NCBI RefSeq assembly: GCF_946221935.1
Contig: NZ_CAMIGN010000005.1
Span: 62,001 to 126,000 of the forward strand
Length of the DNA stretch: 64,000 nucleotides
Origin: an uncultured Corynebacterium sp.
Lineage (GTDB): Bacteria; Actinomycetota; Actinomycetes; Mycobacteriales; Mycobacteriaceae
Direction of reading: 5' to 3'
Shown: positions 24,935 through 33,391 of the stretch, one piece after another
Layout of the letters: every line of letters begins with the position of its first letter
Numbering within the stretch: the stretch's first letter is position 1
The notes under the pieces: generated by a model
The model's input: only the letters and a program-made list of their open reading frames with translations
What the model was told of the DNA's origin: nothing
Databases searched by the model: none
Made by a program: the position numbers and the translations under genes

Positions 24935-27900
24935 CTAGGCGCAGGAGGACGTGGTCTTTTTCTTATGGGCTGAGGATTGCTCGAGAGCTTCACCGAATGC
25001 CTTCGAGTACTCCTCAGCGCCTTCCGGCATAGGGTGAACGCCATCTTCGAATAGCAGATCCGGATGGGCTTGCGCATGGCCACACCAGTCCGCCAGGTAG
25101 ACGTTGTCATGGGTCTTGGCTGCTTCGATGACCTCCTGGCGTGCCTGTCCCATCCACTCGCGATCGCCGTAGGGGGTAGCCATTACAATCGTGTGATCCG
25201 GCCCGATGAGGTTGATCATTTCTTCCATCTGATCGGGGAATGCAGCGCCGTTTGTTCCGAATCCCAGGAACACCGTGGAACGCAACTGTCCGGAATCCTT
25301 AAGCTGTCGCAGTACCTCGACGCCTGCGGTGTAGTGGCGGGATACATCTGCGTCGATAAAAATCCCGGGGTAGTCGGCATTCAGGGCTTGGCTTGCTGCA
25401 AGCATCACAGAATCGCCTACGGCCGTAATGTCTTTACCTTGAACCGGAGCTGACTTCTGGTCAGGCTTCGGGGATGGAGCGGCAGGTGCAGGCGCGGCCT
25501 TCTTGTTGTTATTTGCCGACTGGTTCATTTGTTGCAGCTGATCCAGCTGTTGTTCCAGCTCAGTCTTATCGTTCGAGTTGACCACACCGTAGATCACGCC
25601 GCCTACACTAGCTACGACAAGAAGCGGTACGAAAGGCCAGGCGACCTTCTTGAACCCTTCATTGATCTCGTGATAGCTCGGTCGTGCGTTCACGTAGTTC
25701 TTCCACGTCTGCTTGTAGCCGCGACGGCGGAAGGGATTCTCGACGTGCTGGTAGGAGATCTCGGAGATGAGCAGAGCAATGGGGAGCGCAACTAGCCCCA
25801 GAATCCATTCGTGCTGCATGCGTCCGTCCTCATTAAAGAGCTCTCGCAGGATCATGATGACGGGCCAATGCCATAGGTATAGAGAGAACGACCGCTGCCC
25901 CAACCAACGCATGACTTTGGTCCGGAAGATCAAAGTCAGTGGGTCTGTTTCGCGGATCACGCCCCAGATCATCAGGACACCCAACACGCTGGTGAGAGCC
26001 AGGCCACCACGGTAGGTGAAAGCAAGGTCGTCACCCATGAAGAGAAGCTGCGCAGCGTAGCCGATGAAGGCCAGGAAGCCGATCGCTCCGGCTACGCGTG
26101 CTTCGAACTTACCTACTGACGCCCACGAATCCACCCGCGGGTCGTTCTGAGTTGACGTGACAAGGAGCGAGAAGAAAGCTCCGATGAGTAGGCCAAAAGC
26201 ATGTGTATCGGTGCCGTAGTAAACCCGTGTTGGATCCTCACCCGGGGTGAAGAGCAGCCACATACCCAGCACGGAGGCAACTGCCAGAAGAACCGTTACC
26301 AACATGGGAACTCGCCGTGGGGCACGGTGGAGTCTGCGCTGGGTAAAGGTAAACATGGCCAGAGTTAAAAGTGGCCAAATGATATAGAACTGCTCTTCGA
26401 CGGCTAACGACCAGTAGTGTGCGAACACCTGAACTTCGTTTTCAGCGAAGTAGGACTGGGAAGTGGCGATCTGGGTCCAGTTATTGACGAAGAACAGAGT
26501 ACCCAGGAATTGCTCCCGAATCCCCACTGCTATGTCCCCGCCAATGGCGGTGACCAGCGCAGTCACTATGAATAGTGTGACGAGCGCTGCGGGAAGAATG
26601 CGCCGAAAACGTCTAATCCAGAAGTCTTTGAGACTGATTGTCTGACTTACGCGATACTCGCGCACCAGAAGCGAGGTAATCAAGAATCCAGAGAGGACGA
26701 AGAATAGGTCTACGCCCAGATAGCCACCAGGCAGTATGTCGCCGAAAAAGTGGTAGATAACTACGGCGAGTACTGCGAGTCCGCGCAGGCCATCCAGTCC
26801 CTTGACTTGGCGCAGGCGAGCGCGGCGATCCTGTTTTACAGTCTTGTTTTCCGGTGGAATTGCCAACGCTTCGGGCACGTTCTGCCGAGGTCGCTTCTGA
26901 ACGGCAACTGGTGCAGGCGCTGCCTTTTGCTCAGCCTTAGGCGTAATTTTCTTTGGCGCGGGCTTGGCTGCCGGCTTTTGGGCAGCGTTTGCTGCTGGCT
27001 TTTGAGCAGGCTTGGTTTCCGGTCGTGGTGCAGGCTTGGCTGCCGGCTTTGGTGCAGCGTTTGCTACTGGTTTTGTTGCAGGCTTGGTTTCCGGTTTCGG
27101 TGCTGGCTTTTCAACAGCCTTTGGCGCAGGCTTTGCTGCTGGCTTTTGTCCCGTCTTGGGTAGCGTCTTGTGCTCCGGCTTTGGCGAAGGCGCTGCGGGC
27201 TTTTGTGCTGCCTTGGGTGGGGTTGGCTTCGGCGCGGGCTGTTGAGCAGCCTTTTGCGTTGGCTTTGGCTCAGCCTTTGGTGCTACTGCCTTTGTAGCAG
27301 GCTTAGCTGCTGGCTTTGGTGCAGCGTTTGCTACTGGTTTTGTTGCAGGCTTGGTTTCCGGTTTCGGTGCTGGCTTTTCAACAGCCTTTGGCGCAGGCTT
27401 TGCTGCTGGCTTTTGTCCCGTCTTGGGTAGCGTCTTGTGCTCCGGCTTTGGCGAAGGCGCTGCGGGCTTTTGTGCTGCCTTGGGTGGGGTTGGCTTCGGC
27501 GCGGGCTGTTGAGCAGCCTTTTGCGTTGGCTTTGGCTCAGCCTTTGGTGCTACTGCCTTTGTAGCAGGCTTAGCTGCTGGCTTTGGTGCAGCGTTTGCTA
27601 CTGGTTTTGTTGCAGGCTTGGTTTCCGGTTTCGGGGCAGGCTTTTTAGCAGCCTCTTGACTTGGTTTTGCCACAGCCTTTGGGGCGGTCTTAGACGTGGA
27701 TTTTGGGGCCTGTTTAGGCGCCGTTTTCTTCTGTGTCGTGGACGGTGCAGATCCGGGAGCTGGAGGCGCACCAGCGCTCGAGCTGATCTTGATCGCCGTA
27801 CTATTTTCCGCAGCGACAGTCTTCTTCGCTGGAGTCTTTACGTCGCTGGCTAAGTCTCCGGGCTTAGGAGTTTGCCCGGACTTTGGATCCTGGGGCTTCT

Positions 27901-28195
27901 TCCGCGTAGGCGGCGCCTTGGGTGCAGCTTGCTTAGGCGCGGCGGGCGCAGCTTGCTTGGGTGCAGACTGCTTTGTTTTGTCGGGCGCAGCTTGCTTAGA
28001 CGCAGCGGGCACCTCCGGCTTGGGTGCAGACTGCTTGGGTGCAGCCGGAGCAGGCGCTGGCTTTGCCGTCTGGGAGCGGTTGGGCGCAGAGGAACTAGAG
28101 GTTGGTTGTTTCTGCTGGTCGGGAGCAGAGTTCGTCGATTCTGCCCGCTTGTTTCGTATAGCGCGCAGTAGTCCAAAAACCTGCTTCACTAGCAT
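24935..28195 (-). CDS. OatA-like acyltransferase with long Lys/Pro/Ala-rich N-terminal region
   Basis: A 1086-residue protein in three parts. Residues 1-455 are low complexity, built from PKPxxKP-type units rich in Lys, Pro and Ala, and contain two perfect 89-residue tandem copies plus part of a third (about residues 188-384). Residues 462-880 are an acyltransferase-3 membrane domain starting KGLDGLRGLAVLAVVIYHFF with about ten membrane segments. Residues 920-1075 are an SGNH hydrolase-like domain with AVGDSVMLAASQAL and the DGVHP block near the end. OatA-type proteins O-acylate cell-wall sugars across the membrane. The basic N-terminal half is not part of the family's usual plan. A palindrome lies upstream. 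Confidence 0.88.
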   Translation of the reverse strand: MLVKQVFGLLRAIRNKRAESTNSAPDQQKQPTSSSSAPNRSQTAKPAPAPAAPKQSAPKPEVPAASKQAAPDKTKQSAPKQAAPAAPKQAAPKAPPTRKKPQDPKSGQTPKPGDLASDVKTPAKKTVAAENSTAIKISSSAGAPPAPGSAPSTTQKKTAPKQAPKSTSKTAPKAVAKPSQEAAKKPAPKPETKPATKPVANAAPKPAAKPATKAVAPKAEPKPTQKAAQQPAPKPTPPKAAQKPAAPSPKPEHKTLPKTGQKPAAKPAPKAVEKPAPKPETKPATKPVANAAPKPAAKPATKAVAPKAEPKPTQKAAQQPAPKPTPPKAAQKPAAPSPKPEHKTLPKTGQKPAAKPAPKAVEKPAPKPETKPATKPVANAAPKPAAKPAPRPETKPAQKPAANAAQKPAAKPAPKKITPKAEQKAAPAPVAVQKRPRQNVPEALAIPPENKTVKQDRRARLRQVKGLDGLRGLAVLAVVIYHFFGDILPGGYLGVDLFFVLSGFLITSLLVREYRVSQTISLKDFWIRRFRRILPAALVTLFIVTALVTAIGGDIAVGIREQFLGTLFFVNNWTQIATSQSYFAENEVQVFAHYWSLAVEEQFYIIWPLLTLAMFTFTQRRLHRAPRRVPMLVTVLLAVASVLGMWLLFTPGEDPTRVYYGTDTHAFGLLIGAFFSLLVTSTQNDPRVDSWASVGKFEARVAGAIGFLAFIGYAAQLLFMGDDLAFTYRGGLALTSVLGVLMIWGVIRETDPLTLIFRTKVMRWLGQRSFSLYLWHWPVIMILRELFNEDGRMQHEWILGLVALPIALLISEISYQHVENPFRRRGYKQTWKNYVNARPSYHEINEGFKKVAWPFVPLLVVASVGGVIYGVVNSNDKTELEQQLDQLQQMNQSANNNKKAAPAPAAPSPKPDQKSAPVQGKDITAVGDSVMLAASQALNADYPGIFIDADVSRHYTAGVEVLRQLKDSGQLRSTVFLGFGTNGAAFPDQMEEMINLIGPDHTIVMATPYGDREWMGQARQEVIEAAKTHDNVYLADWCGHAQAHPDLLFEDGVHPMPEGAEEYSKAFGEALEQSSAHKKKTTSSCA
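27045..27634 (-). repeat. 267-bp perfect tandem duplication (2.2 copies) in the acyltransferase gene
   Basis: The sequence from 27045 is identical to that 267 bp further on, up to 27634. Two complete copies and 56 bp of a third are present without a mismatch. The period is 89 codons, so the frame is kept. Perfect identity points to a recent duplication or ongoing homogenisation. Confidence 0.95.
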
Positions 28196-28258
28196 CTCCC
28201 AAAAGCAAAAGTCGAGTGCATGAATTCACTAATACTAACGCCATGTCTCTCCGAAACG

Positions 28259-28276
28259 GACAAGAGTTCTCGTGTC
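28259..28276. promoter_or_regulatory. Imperfect 18-bp palindrome upstream of the OatA-like gene
   Basis: GACAAGAG-TT-CTCGTGTC matches as a palindrome at 7 of 8 arm positions. It lies 64 bp before the acyltransferase start, in the 105-bp gap after pth. A regulator cannot be named. Confidence 0.25.
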
Positions 28277-28300
28277 GGCGAGCTGACTATGTCGTTACAG

Positions 28301-29002
28301 CTATGTGCGCTTCCGAGTGTGGATATCGTTTCGCGCAATGTCTGTGCCATTGTTCACGATGAGTGTCACTGCGTCTACCGAATCGCCAAGCGTGTTCTCG
28401 ATCCATCCTGAATCGGAGTCGAAATCAGAGTCCTCGAAAGGGGCGAGAACGAAATCGATTACGGAAGTGCCCTTTGGCGGCCGACCGATGCCCATACGCA
28501 CCCGCACGTACGCTTGAGTACCCAATTCAGCGGTCATTGAACGCAAGCCGTTGTGACCGCCCTCGCCACCCTTATCCTTGATGCGTACTTGGCCCTTGGC
28601 GATGTCAAGCTCGTCGTGACAAACGATCACCCGCTCCGCAGGAACGTTTAGCGCAGAAGCCAGGGGGCCGACTGCTTCACCGGAATTGTTCATAAACGTC
28701 GTGGATCGGACCAGCAGCACGGGAGTTTCTTCAACCCGGATTGTGGCAACCTTAGCTTTTTCGCCCACTACCGGCAGCCACTCCGCACCGTACTTTTCAA
28801 CCAGTCGATCAATAGGCCAGTACCCGATGTTGTGCCGAGTCTCGGCATACTTCGCACCGGGATTTCCGAGGCCGATAACGATCCACTCTGGGGAGAATTC
28901 CTGCAGATCAGCTAAAGAAATCTTCTTGTCCCGCGAGGAGCTAGGGGCATCGTTAGTCGCGCCCTTACGGAAGAGAGAAAACAAAGATTGAAGGAAAGAC
29001 AC
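28301..29002 (-). CDS. pth: Peptidyl-tRNA hydrolase, first of two paralogues
   Basis: The 233-residue protein hydrolyses peptidyl-tRNA released from stalled ribosomes. The core shows IGLGNPGAKYAETRHNIGY with the catalytic His, FMNNSG, VCHDELDIAKG with the conserved Asp and GGHNGLRSM with the substrate-binding Asn. A 35-residue N-terminal extension (with a run of Phe/Leu, then basic and Ser residues) precedes the core, which is unusual for the family. It lies 11 bp after a second, shorter pth gene on the same strand. Both appear catalytically intact. Confidence 0.93.
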   Translation of the reverse strand: MSFLQSLFSLFRKGATNDAPSSSRDKKISLADLQEFSPEWIVIGLGNPGAKYAETRHNIGYWPIDRLVEKYGAEWLPVVGEKAKVATIRVEETPVLLVRSTTFMNNSGEAVGPLASALNVPAERVIVCHDELDIAKGQVRIKDKGGEGGHNGLRSMTAELGTQAYVRVRMGIGRPPKGTSVIDFVLAPFEDSDFDSDSGWIENTLGDSVDAVTLIVNNGTDIARNDIHTRKRT

Positions 29003-29013
29003 AGCTACTAGTT

Positions 29014-29589
29014 TTACACCTCTAGGTTGCGTTCAATTGCGTCAGCTGCGTCAGCGCACATGATCGCCACATCCGCAGCCTCTGACTTCGGGAAGGGCTT
29101 CAGTACATACGCAGCCGGATCCATCCTGCCCGGCGGTCGACCGATGCCACACGACAAGCGCCAGTAGTCCTTCGTACCCAGTGACTTCGTAATCGACTTC
29201 AAGCCGTTATGTCCCTTATCGCCACCGGATTGGCGCAGCTTTACTTCCCCTGGATCGCCTTCCAGATCGTCGTAGGCAACGATGATGTTCTCCGCGGGGA
29301 TCTTAAAGAATGCCGCTAGTTGTTGCACCGGCCCGCCCGACACATTCATATAAGTCCGTGGTTGTGCCAGCACTACCTTGCGCCCAGAGATCGTCACTTC
29401 GGCGATATCCGTGTTCGTTTTCTTATGGGTGCTCAGGCGCGCCGCTGGCATTTGCCGATCCAGCAGCTCATCGATGACCATTCGCCCTACATTGTGGCGG
29501 GTTGTTGAGTACTTGCTACCGGGGTTGCCCAGCCCGACGATTAGCCACATGTCGCTGTTGGTGTGTTGCTTTGTTTTTGGTGACGCCAC
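29014..29589 (-). CDS. pth: Peptidyl-tRNA hydrolase, second paralogue
   Basis: A 191-residue Pth of normal family length. It has VGLGNPGSKYSTTRHNVGR with the catalytic His, RTYMNVSGG, AYDDLEGDPG with the conserved Asp, and KGHNGLKSI. In the Asp motif the preceding residue is Tyr (AYDD), where the neighbouring paralogue has His (CHDE). The two proteins are clearly homologous but well diverged, so the duplication is old. It lies downstream of rplY across a terminator, as in mycobacteria, where (from memory) a single pth follows rplY. Confidence 0.94.
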   Translation of the reverse strand: MASPKTKQHTNSDMWLIVGLGNPGSKYSTTRHNVGRMVIDELLDRQMPAARLSTHKKTNTDIAEVTISGRKVVLAQPRTYMNVSGGPVQQLAAFFKIPAENIIVAYDDLEGDPGEVKLRQSGGDKGHNGLKSITKSLGTKDYWRLSCGIGRPPGRMDPAAYVLKPFPKSEAADVAIMCADAADAIERNLEV

Positions 29590-29674
29590 CTATGTCCCGA
29601 CCTCTCTTAAACTCACTGACGGTCATTGTACTGTCCAGTCCTGACAAGAAACTGAGCTTAGAGGTGGCGTCAAT

Positions 29675-29718
29675 AGAAAAGGAGCCACACCGTGCAGCGC
29701 GTGCACGTGATGTGGCTC
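29675..29718 (-). terminator. Intrinsic terminator after rplY
   Basis: On the minus strand GAGCCACA (29718-29711) pairs with TGTGGCTC (29689-29682), with an inner GTGCA/TGCAC helix, followed by TTTT (29680-29677). It lies 23 nt after the rplY stop. Confidence 0.8.
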
Positions 29719-29740
29719 TATTGTGATGCAGGGGAGTGGT

Positions 29741-30391
29741 TTACTCCTCGGACTCGCCCTCTTCGGCCTTCTCCTCGGAATCCTCCGCAGCCTCGCCCTC
29801 GGCACCCTCGGCGCCCTCTTCGTCAGTGTCCTCCGGCAGTTCCTCTTCCTCCGGCTCAACAACGTTGATGATCAAGGTATCCTCTTCGGAAACCAGGGAA
29901 GCGTTACCCGGCATCTGCAGGTCGCCTGCCACGATCTGGTCGCCGATCTGCTTGCCCTCAACATCCACGGAGATTTCTTCCGGAATGTTCAGAACGTCAG
30001 CCAGGATGGTAATAACGTCAGCCTCCTGGGTAACCAGGGCGCCCGGAGCAGCTTCGCCGGTGAAGACAACCGGCACGTCGACCTCAACCTTCTCGCCGCG
30101 CTTAACGTTCAGCAGGTCAGCGTGGTCAACGTCCAGGGTCAGCACGTTCTGATCCACAGCCTTGATCATGACCAGGTGATCCTGGCCTTCAATCTCAAGC
30201 TCCAGAACAGCGTTGACACCCTCGTTACGCAGGATGGCCTGGAACTCCAGGATGTCGACGTGGACGTGCATCGGGTCCAGGCCGTTGCCGTAAACAACAG
30301 CGGGGACGCGGAAGTCGCGACGCAGACGACGGCTAGCGCCCTTACCAAACTCGGTACGCAGCTCGCCCTTCAGACGGGTGATATCAGCCAT
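29741..30391 (-). CDS. rplY: 50S ribosomal protein L25 (Ctc/TL5 type)
   Basis: The 216-residue protein has the L25 5S-rRNA-binding domain (LKGELRTEFGKGASRRLRRDFRVPAVVYG) and the longer Ctc/TL5 C-terminal beta domain. The end is a highly acidic tail of about 35 residues (Glu/Asp-rich), common in actinobacterial L25. A good ribosome binding site (AGAAGGAGA) precedes the ATG. The 285-bp region to prs contains two hairpins and a possible promoter, so rplY is probably transcribed on its own. Confidence 0.95.
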   Translation of the reverse strand: MADITRLKGELRTEFGKGASRRLRRDFRVPAVVYGNGLDPMHVHVDILEFQAILRNEGVNAVLELEIEGQDHLVMIKAVDQNVLTLDVDHADLLNVKRGEKVEVDVPVVFTGEAAPGALVTQEADVITILADVLNIPEEISVDVEGKQIGDQIVAGDLQMPGNASLVSEEDTLIINVVEPEEEELPEDTDEEGAEGAEGEAAEDSEEKAEEGESEE

Positions 30392-30470
30392 GATGTTCTC
30401 CTTCTAGTAATGCGCTCCAGATGTACTCGTTTGTACACTGTCGTGCTTAATGCGTTTCAACCGCGGACAC

Positions 30471-30495
30471 AAAAAATGCCGCGATATCTCGCGGC
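30471..30495 (-). terminator. Terminator-like hairpin in the rplY leader region
   Basis: On the minus strand GCCGCGA-GATA-TCGCGGC (7-bp perfect stem, 4-nt loop) is followed by ATTTTTT. It lies 80 nt upstream of the rplY start and about 180 nt after the prs stop. It is either the prs operon terminator or an attenuator of rplY. Downstream, TTGAAA with TGTACA 17 nt later could be an rplY promoter. Confidence 0.7.
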
Positions 30496-30643
30496 GTGTA
30501 TGCATCCCACAATTGATTGGTTGCGTACCCACCGGGAGAGGGGGACGTCAAACAAAAGAAGGGGAGTGTGCTTTTCGCGCCGATAACGGCCAGATTCTAT
30601 ATAAGAATCCAGCCCTCGCCGAGATTCGGGAAAATTTTAGCAC

Positions 30644-30658
30644 ACCCCCGACGGGGGT
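30644..30658 (-). terminator. Short GC-rich hairpin after prs
   Basis: ACCCCC-GTC-GGGGGT on the minus strand forms a 6-bp stem 19 nt after the prs stop. Only a short, interrupted A/T stretch follows (TGTGCTAAAATTTT), so termination here is uncertain; the same TAAAAT could act as a -10 box. Confidence 0.35.
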
Positions 30659-30676
30659 TTAAAACTGTTTGCAGAG

Positions 30677-31648
30677 TTACTCAAACAAGGTGGTCACAGA
30701 TCCATTCTCGAAGATCTCGTGAATGGTCTTAGCTACCAGCGGAGCGATCGACAGCACCGTCAGGTTGTCCCAGCCCTCGGTGGACTGCGGCAGAGTATCG
30801 GTGGTGATGATCTCGCGGGCGCCACAGTTGCTGAGGCGCTCTCGAGCTGGGTCGCTAAACACACCGTGGGTGGTGGCGATGATTACGTCGCCAGCGCCCG
30901 CCTCACGCAGCACACCGACGGCGCCCGCGATGGTTCCGCCGGTATCAATCATGTCATCCAGCAGCACACAGGTGCGGCCCTTCACGTCACCGACTACGCG
31001 GTTGGCGGTGACCTTGTTGGCCACATCTATGTCGCGAGTCTTGTGGATGAAAGCCAGCGGTGCGTCGCCCAGAACGTTGGCCCATTTCTCGGCAACCTTA
31101 ACGCGACCAGCGTCGGGGGAAACCACGCAGATGTTGTCTAGGTTGTAGTTCTTCTTCACGTGATCGGTAAGGATCGGCATGGCGTGCATGTGATCGACCG
31201 GGCCGTCGAAGAAGCCCTGAATCTGGTCGGTGTGCAGGTCGACGGAGACGATGCGATCCGCGCCGGCGGCCTTCAGCAGGTCGGCGACCAGGCGGGCGGA
31301 GATCGGCTCGCGTCCGCGGTGCTTCTTGTCCTGACGGGCGTAGGGGTAGAAAGGCAGGATCGCGGTGATGCGCTTAGCGGAGCCGCGCTTCAGTGCGTCG
31401 ATCATGATCAGCTGTTCCATCAGCCAGTTGTTCAGCGGCTGCGGATGCGACTGCAGTACGAAGGCATCGGAACCGCGGACGGACTCTTCGAAGCGGACGA
31501 AGATCTCGCCATTGGCGAAGTCGCGGGCGGTGGTCGGAGTGACCTCGATGCCCAGTTCACGGGCAACAGCCTCCCCCAATTCCGGATGAGCCCTGCCGCT
31601 AAACAGCATCAGGTTCTTTTGATTGTCGATCCAGTGGGTGGTGGACAC
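30677..31648 (-). CDS. prs: Ribose-phosphate pyrophosphokinase
   Basis: The 323-residue enzyme makes PRPP from ribose 5-phosphate and ATP for nucleotide, His, Trp and NAD synthesis, and in corynebacteria for decaprenyl-phosphoarabinose. It shows the VDLHTDQIQGFF segment and the PRPP-binding loop CVLLDDMIDTGGTIAGA. The N-terminus LMLFSGRAHPELGEAVARELG is typical. It lies 111 bp downstream of glmU on the same strand, an arrangement shared with mycobacteria. Confidence 0.97.
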   Translation of the reverse strand: MSTTHWIDNQKNLMLFSGRAHPELGEAVARELGIEVTPTTARDFANGEIFVRFEESVRGSDAFVLQSHPQPLNNWLMEQLIMIDALKRGSAKRITAILPFYPYARQDKKHRGREPISARLVADLLKAAGADRIVSVDLHTDQIQGFFDGPVDHMHAMPILTDHVKKNYNLDNICVVSPDAGRVKVAEKWANVLGDAPLAFIHKTRDIDVANKVTANRVVGDVKGRTCVLLDDMIDTGGTIAGAVGVLREAGAGDVIIATTHGVFSDPARERLSNCGAREIITTDTLPQSTEGWDNLTVLSIAPLVAKTIHEIFENGSVTTLFE

Positions 31649-31759
31649 TTGTGCTTTAACCTTCCGGTCGAAGAGCTGGACTATTCATCTTTTTAATAGG
31701 GCGTTCCCCATTTTAGGGCGCGCCCAAAGGTAACAACAAAACTGGCGCAGAGGAGCGCG

Positions 31760-33277
31760 CTACTGCTGGTCTGCCTGTGGGGTAGAGGTCGGCGAGCCGC
31801 CCTCGGCTACTCGCTTGGCGGCAGCTTCACCGGCTGCAGCGGCGGCAGTTCCGGGGCGTTTCTTAGCGACCCAGCCTTCGACGTTACGCTGCTTGCCGCC
31901 GGAGACAGCCAACGCTCCCGGCGGAACGTCTTCCCTGATGACGGTACCGGCACCAGAGTAAGCGCCGTCGCCCACGACTACTGGTGCGATAAACATGGAA
32001 TCGGAGCCCGTGCGCACATGAGAGCCGACGGTGGTGTGGTGCTTGTTTACACCGTCGTAGTTGACGAAGACGCTGGACGCGCCGATGTTGGAGTACTCGC
32101 CGACCGTCGCATCGCCGATGTAGGTAAGGTGTGGCACCTTGGAACCTCGGCCGATGTTGGCCTTTTTCGCCTCGACGAAGCCTCCAAGCTTGCCTTCCTC
32201 ACCCAGCACCGTGCCTGGTCGAATGTAGGTGAATGGCCCGACCTCAGCGCGCGGGCCAATAGTGGAATCAGAGCCGTGAGTGCGTACCACCCGTGCACCT
32301 TCGCCAACCTCGACGTTCTCCAGGGTGGTGTCGGGGCCGATCTGCGCATTATCCGCGATGGTCGTGGTACCGAGCAGCTGAGTGCCGGGCAGGATCGTTA
32401 CGTCGCTGCCGATCTGGACATCCACGTCGATCCAGGTAGATGCCGGGTCGACGATTGTCGCTCCGCCACGCATGGCTGTGGTGACGGTGCGGCGGTTGAG
32501 CTCCGCTCCTGCAGCCGCTAGCTGTACACGGTCGTTGACGCCCGCCAGTTCCGCTGCGTCGGCGGCGATGTGGGCGCGCACGGGGTGACCCGCGCTGCGA
32601 GCGATGCTCAGTACATCCGTCAGGTACAACTCGCCCTGCGCGTTATCCGTGTTCAATTGCGCAAGACCATCACGCAGGATCGCCGCGTCAAAAGCGAAGA
32701 CACCGGAGTTAACCTCATTGATCGCCTTTTGCTCTTCCGTCGCGTCCTTTTCCTCAACAATGGCGGTCACCATGCCGTCATTGGTGCGCAGGATGCGTCC
32801 ATAGCCCGTGGGGTTGTCCTGGTGGACAGAAAGCACGGTCACGCTTGCGCCATTGTGGGTTGCGGAAAGCTCCTGCAGAGTTTCTGGGGAAAGGAGCGGG
32901 ACGTCAGCATTGGTCACTACGACAGTGCCTTCGAATCCCTGCAATGCCTCCATTGCGCACTGGACGGCGTGCCCAGTACCCTTTTGCTCTTCCTGCACGG
33001 CGGTGTCAATGGTACGGCCGAGCTGCTCGGATATCTCCGCCACGGCGGGACCGACCTGCTCGCGACCGTGGCCGATCACTGCCACGATGCGTTCCGGGTT
33101 AATACCCGCTGCGGCGTGCAGGCTATGTGAAAGCAGGGTGCGCCCGCCAATGGAGTGCAGGGTCTTCTGCGTCGCGGACTTCATCCGCGTACCGGCTCCG
33201 GCAGCGAGCACGATCACTGCCACGGGCTGGCTTTGAGCCTTCGGGTGAGCTTCGGGGTTTTGTGCAGCATCAGTCAC
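31760..33277 (-). CDS. glmU: Bifunctional GlcN-1-P acetyltransferase / GlcNAc-1-P uridyltransferase
   Basis: The 505-residue enzyme makes UDP-GlcNAc for peptidoglycan. The N-terminal nucleotidyltransferase has VIVLAAGAGTRMKS; the C-terminal half is a left-handed beta-helix of hexapeptide repeats with VRTHGSDSTIGPRAEVGPF and the acetyltransferase active-site region. The tail after residue 470 is Ala/Gly-rich and disordered-looking. The start is GTG at 33277, with AAGGA 12 nt upstream. Upstream, TTTCCCTGACTT occurs twice with a 14-bp period (33296-33321 on the plus strand). Confidence 0.97.
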   Translation of the reverse strand: MTDAAQNPEAHPKAQSQPVAVIVLAAGAGTRMKSATQKTLHSIGGRTLLSHSLHAAAGINPERIVAVIGHGREQVGPAVAEISEQLGRTIDTAVQEEQKGTGHAVQCAMEALQGFEGTVVVTNADVPLLSPETLQELSATHNGASVTVLSVHQDNPTGYGRILRTNDGMVTAIVEEKDATEEQKAINEVNSGVFAFDAAILRDGLAQLNTDNAQGELYLTDVLSIARSAGHPVRAHIAADAAELAGVNDRVQLAAAGAELNRRTVTTAMRGGATIVDPASTWIDVDVQIGSDVTILPGTQLLGTTTIADNAQIGPDTTLENVEVGEGARVVRTHGSDSTIGPRAEVGPFTYIRPGTVLGEEGKLGGFVEAKKANIGRGSKVPHLTYIGDATVGEYSNIGASSVFVNYDGVNKHHTTVGSHVRTGSDSMFIAPVVVGDGAYSGAGTVIREDVPPGALAVSGGKQRNVEGWVAKKRPGTAAAAAGEAAAKRVAEGGSPTSTPQADQQ

Positions 33278-33391
33278 GTTGTTGGCATTCCTTACTTTCC
33301 CTGACTTATTTTCCCTGACTTTTGGTCAAAAGCGATATCCAGCATAGCGCCGTGTACTCGCTGCGTTGGGCAGGTCTCCCTCTCGGGCAAG

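Noticed and set aside
26750..28223. Several long plus-strand reading frames rich in Leu, Trp, Arg, Ala and Gly
   Set aside because: They are antisense shadows of the Lys/Pro/Ala repeat region of the acyltransferase and repeat with the same 267-bp period.
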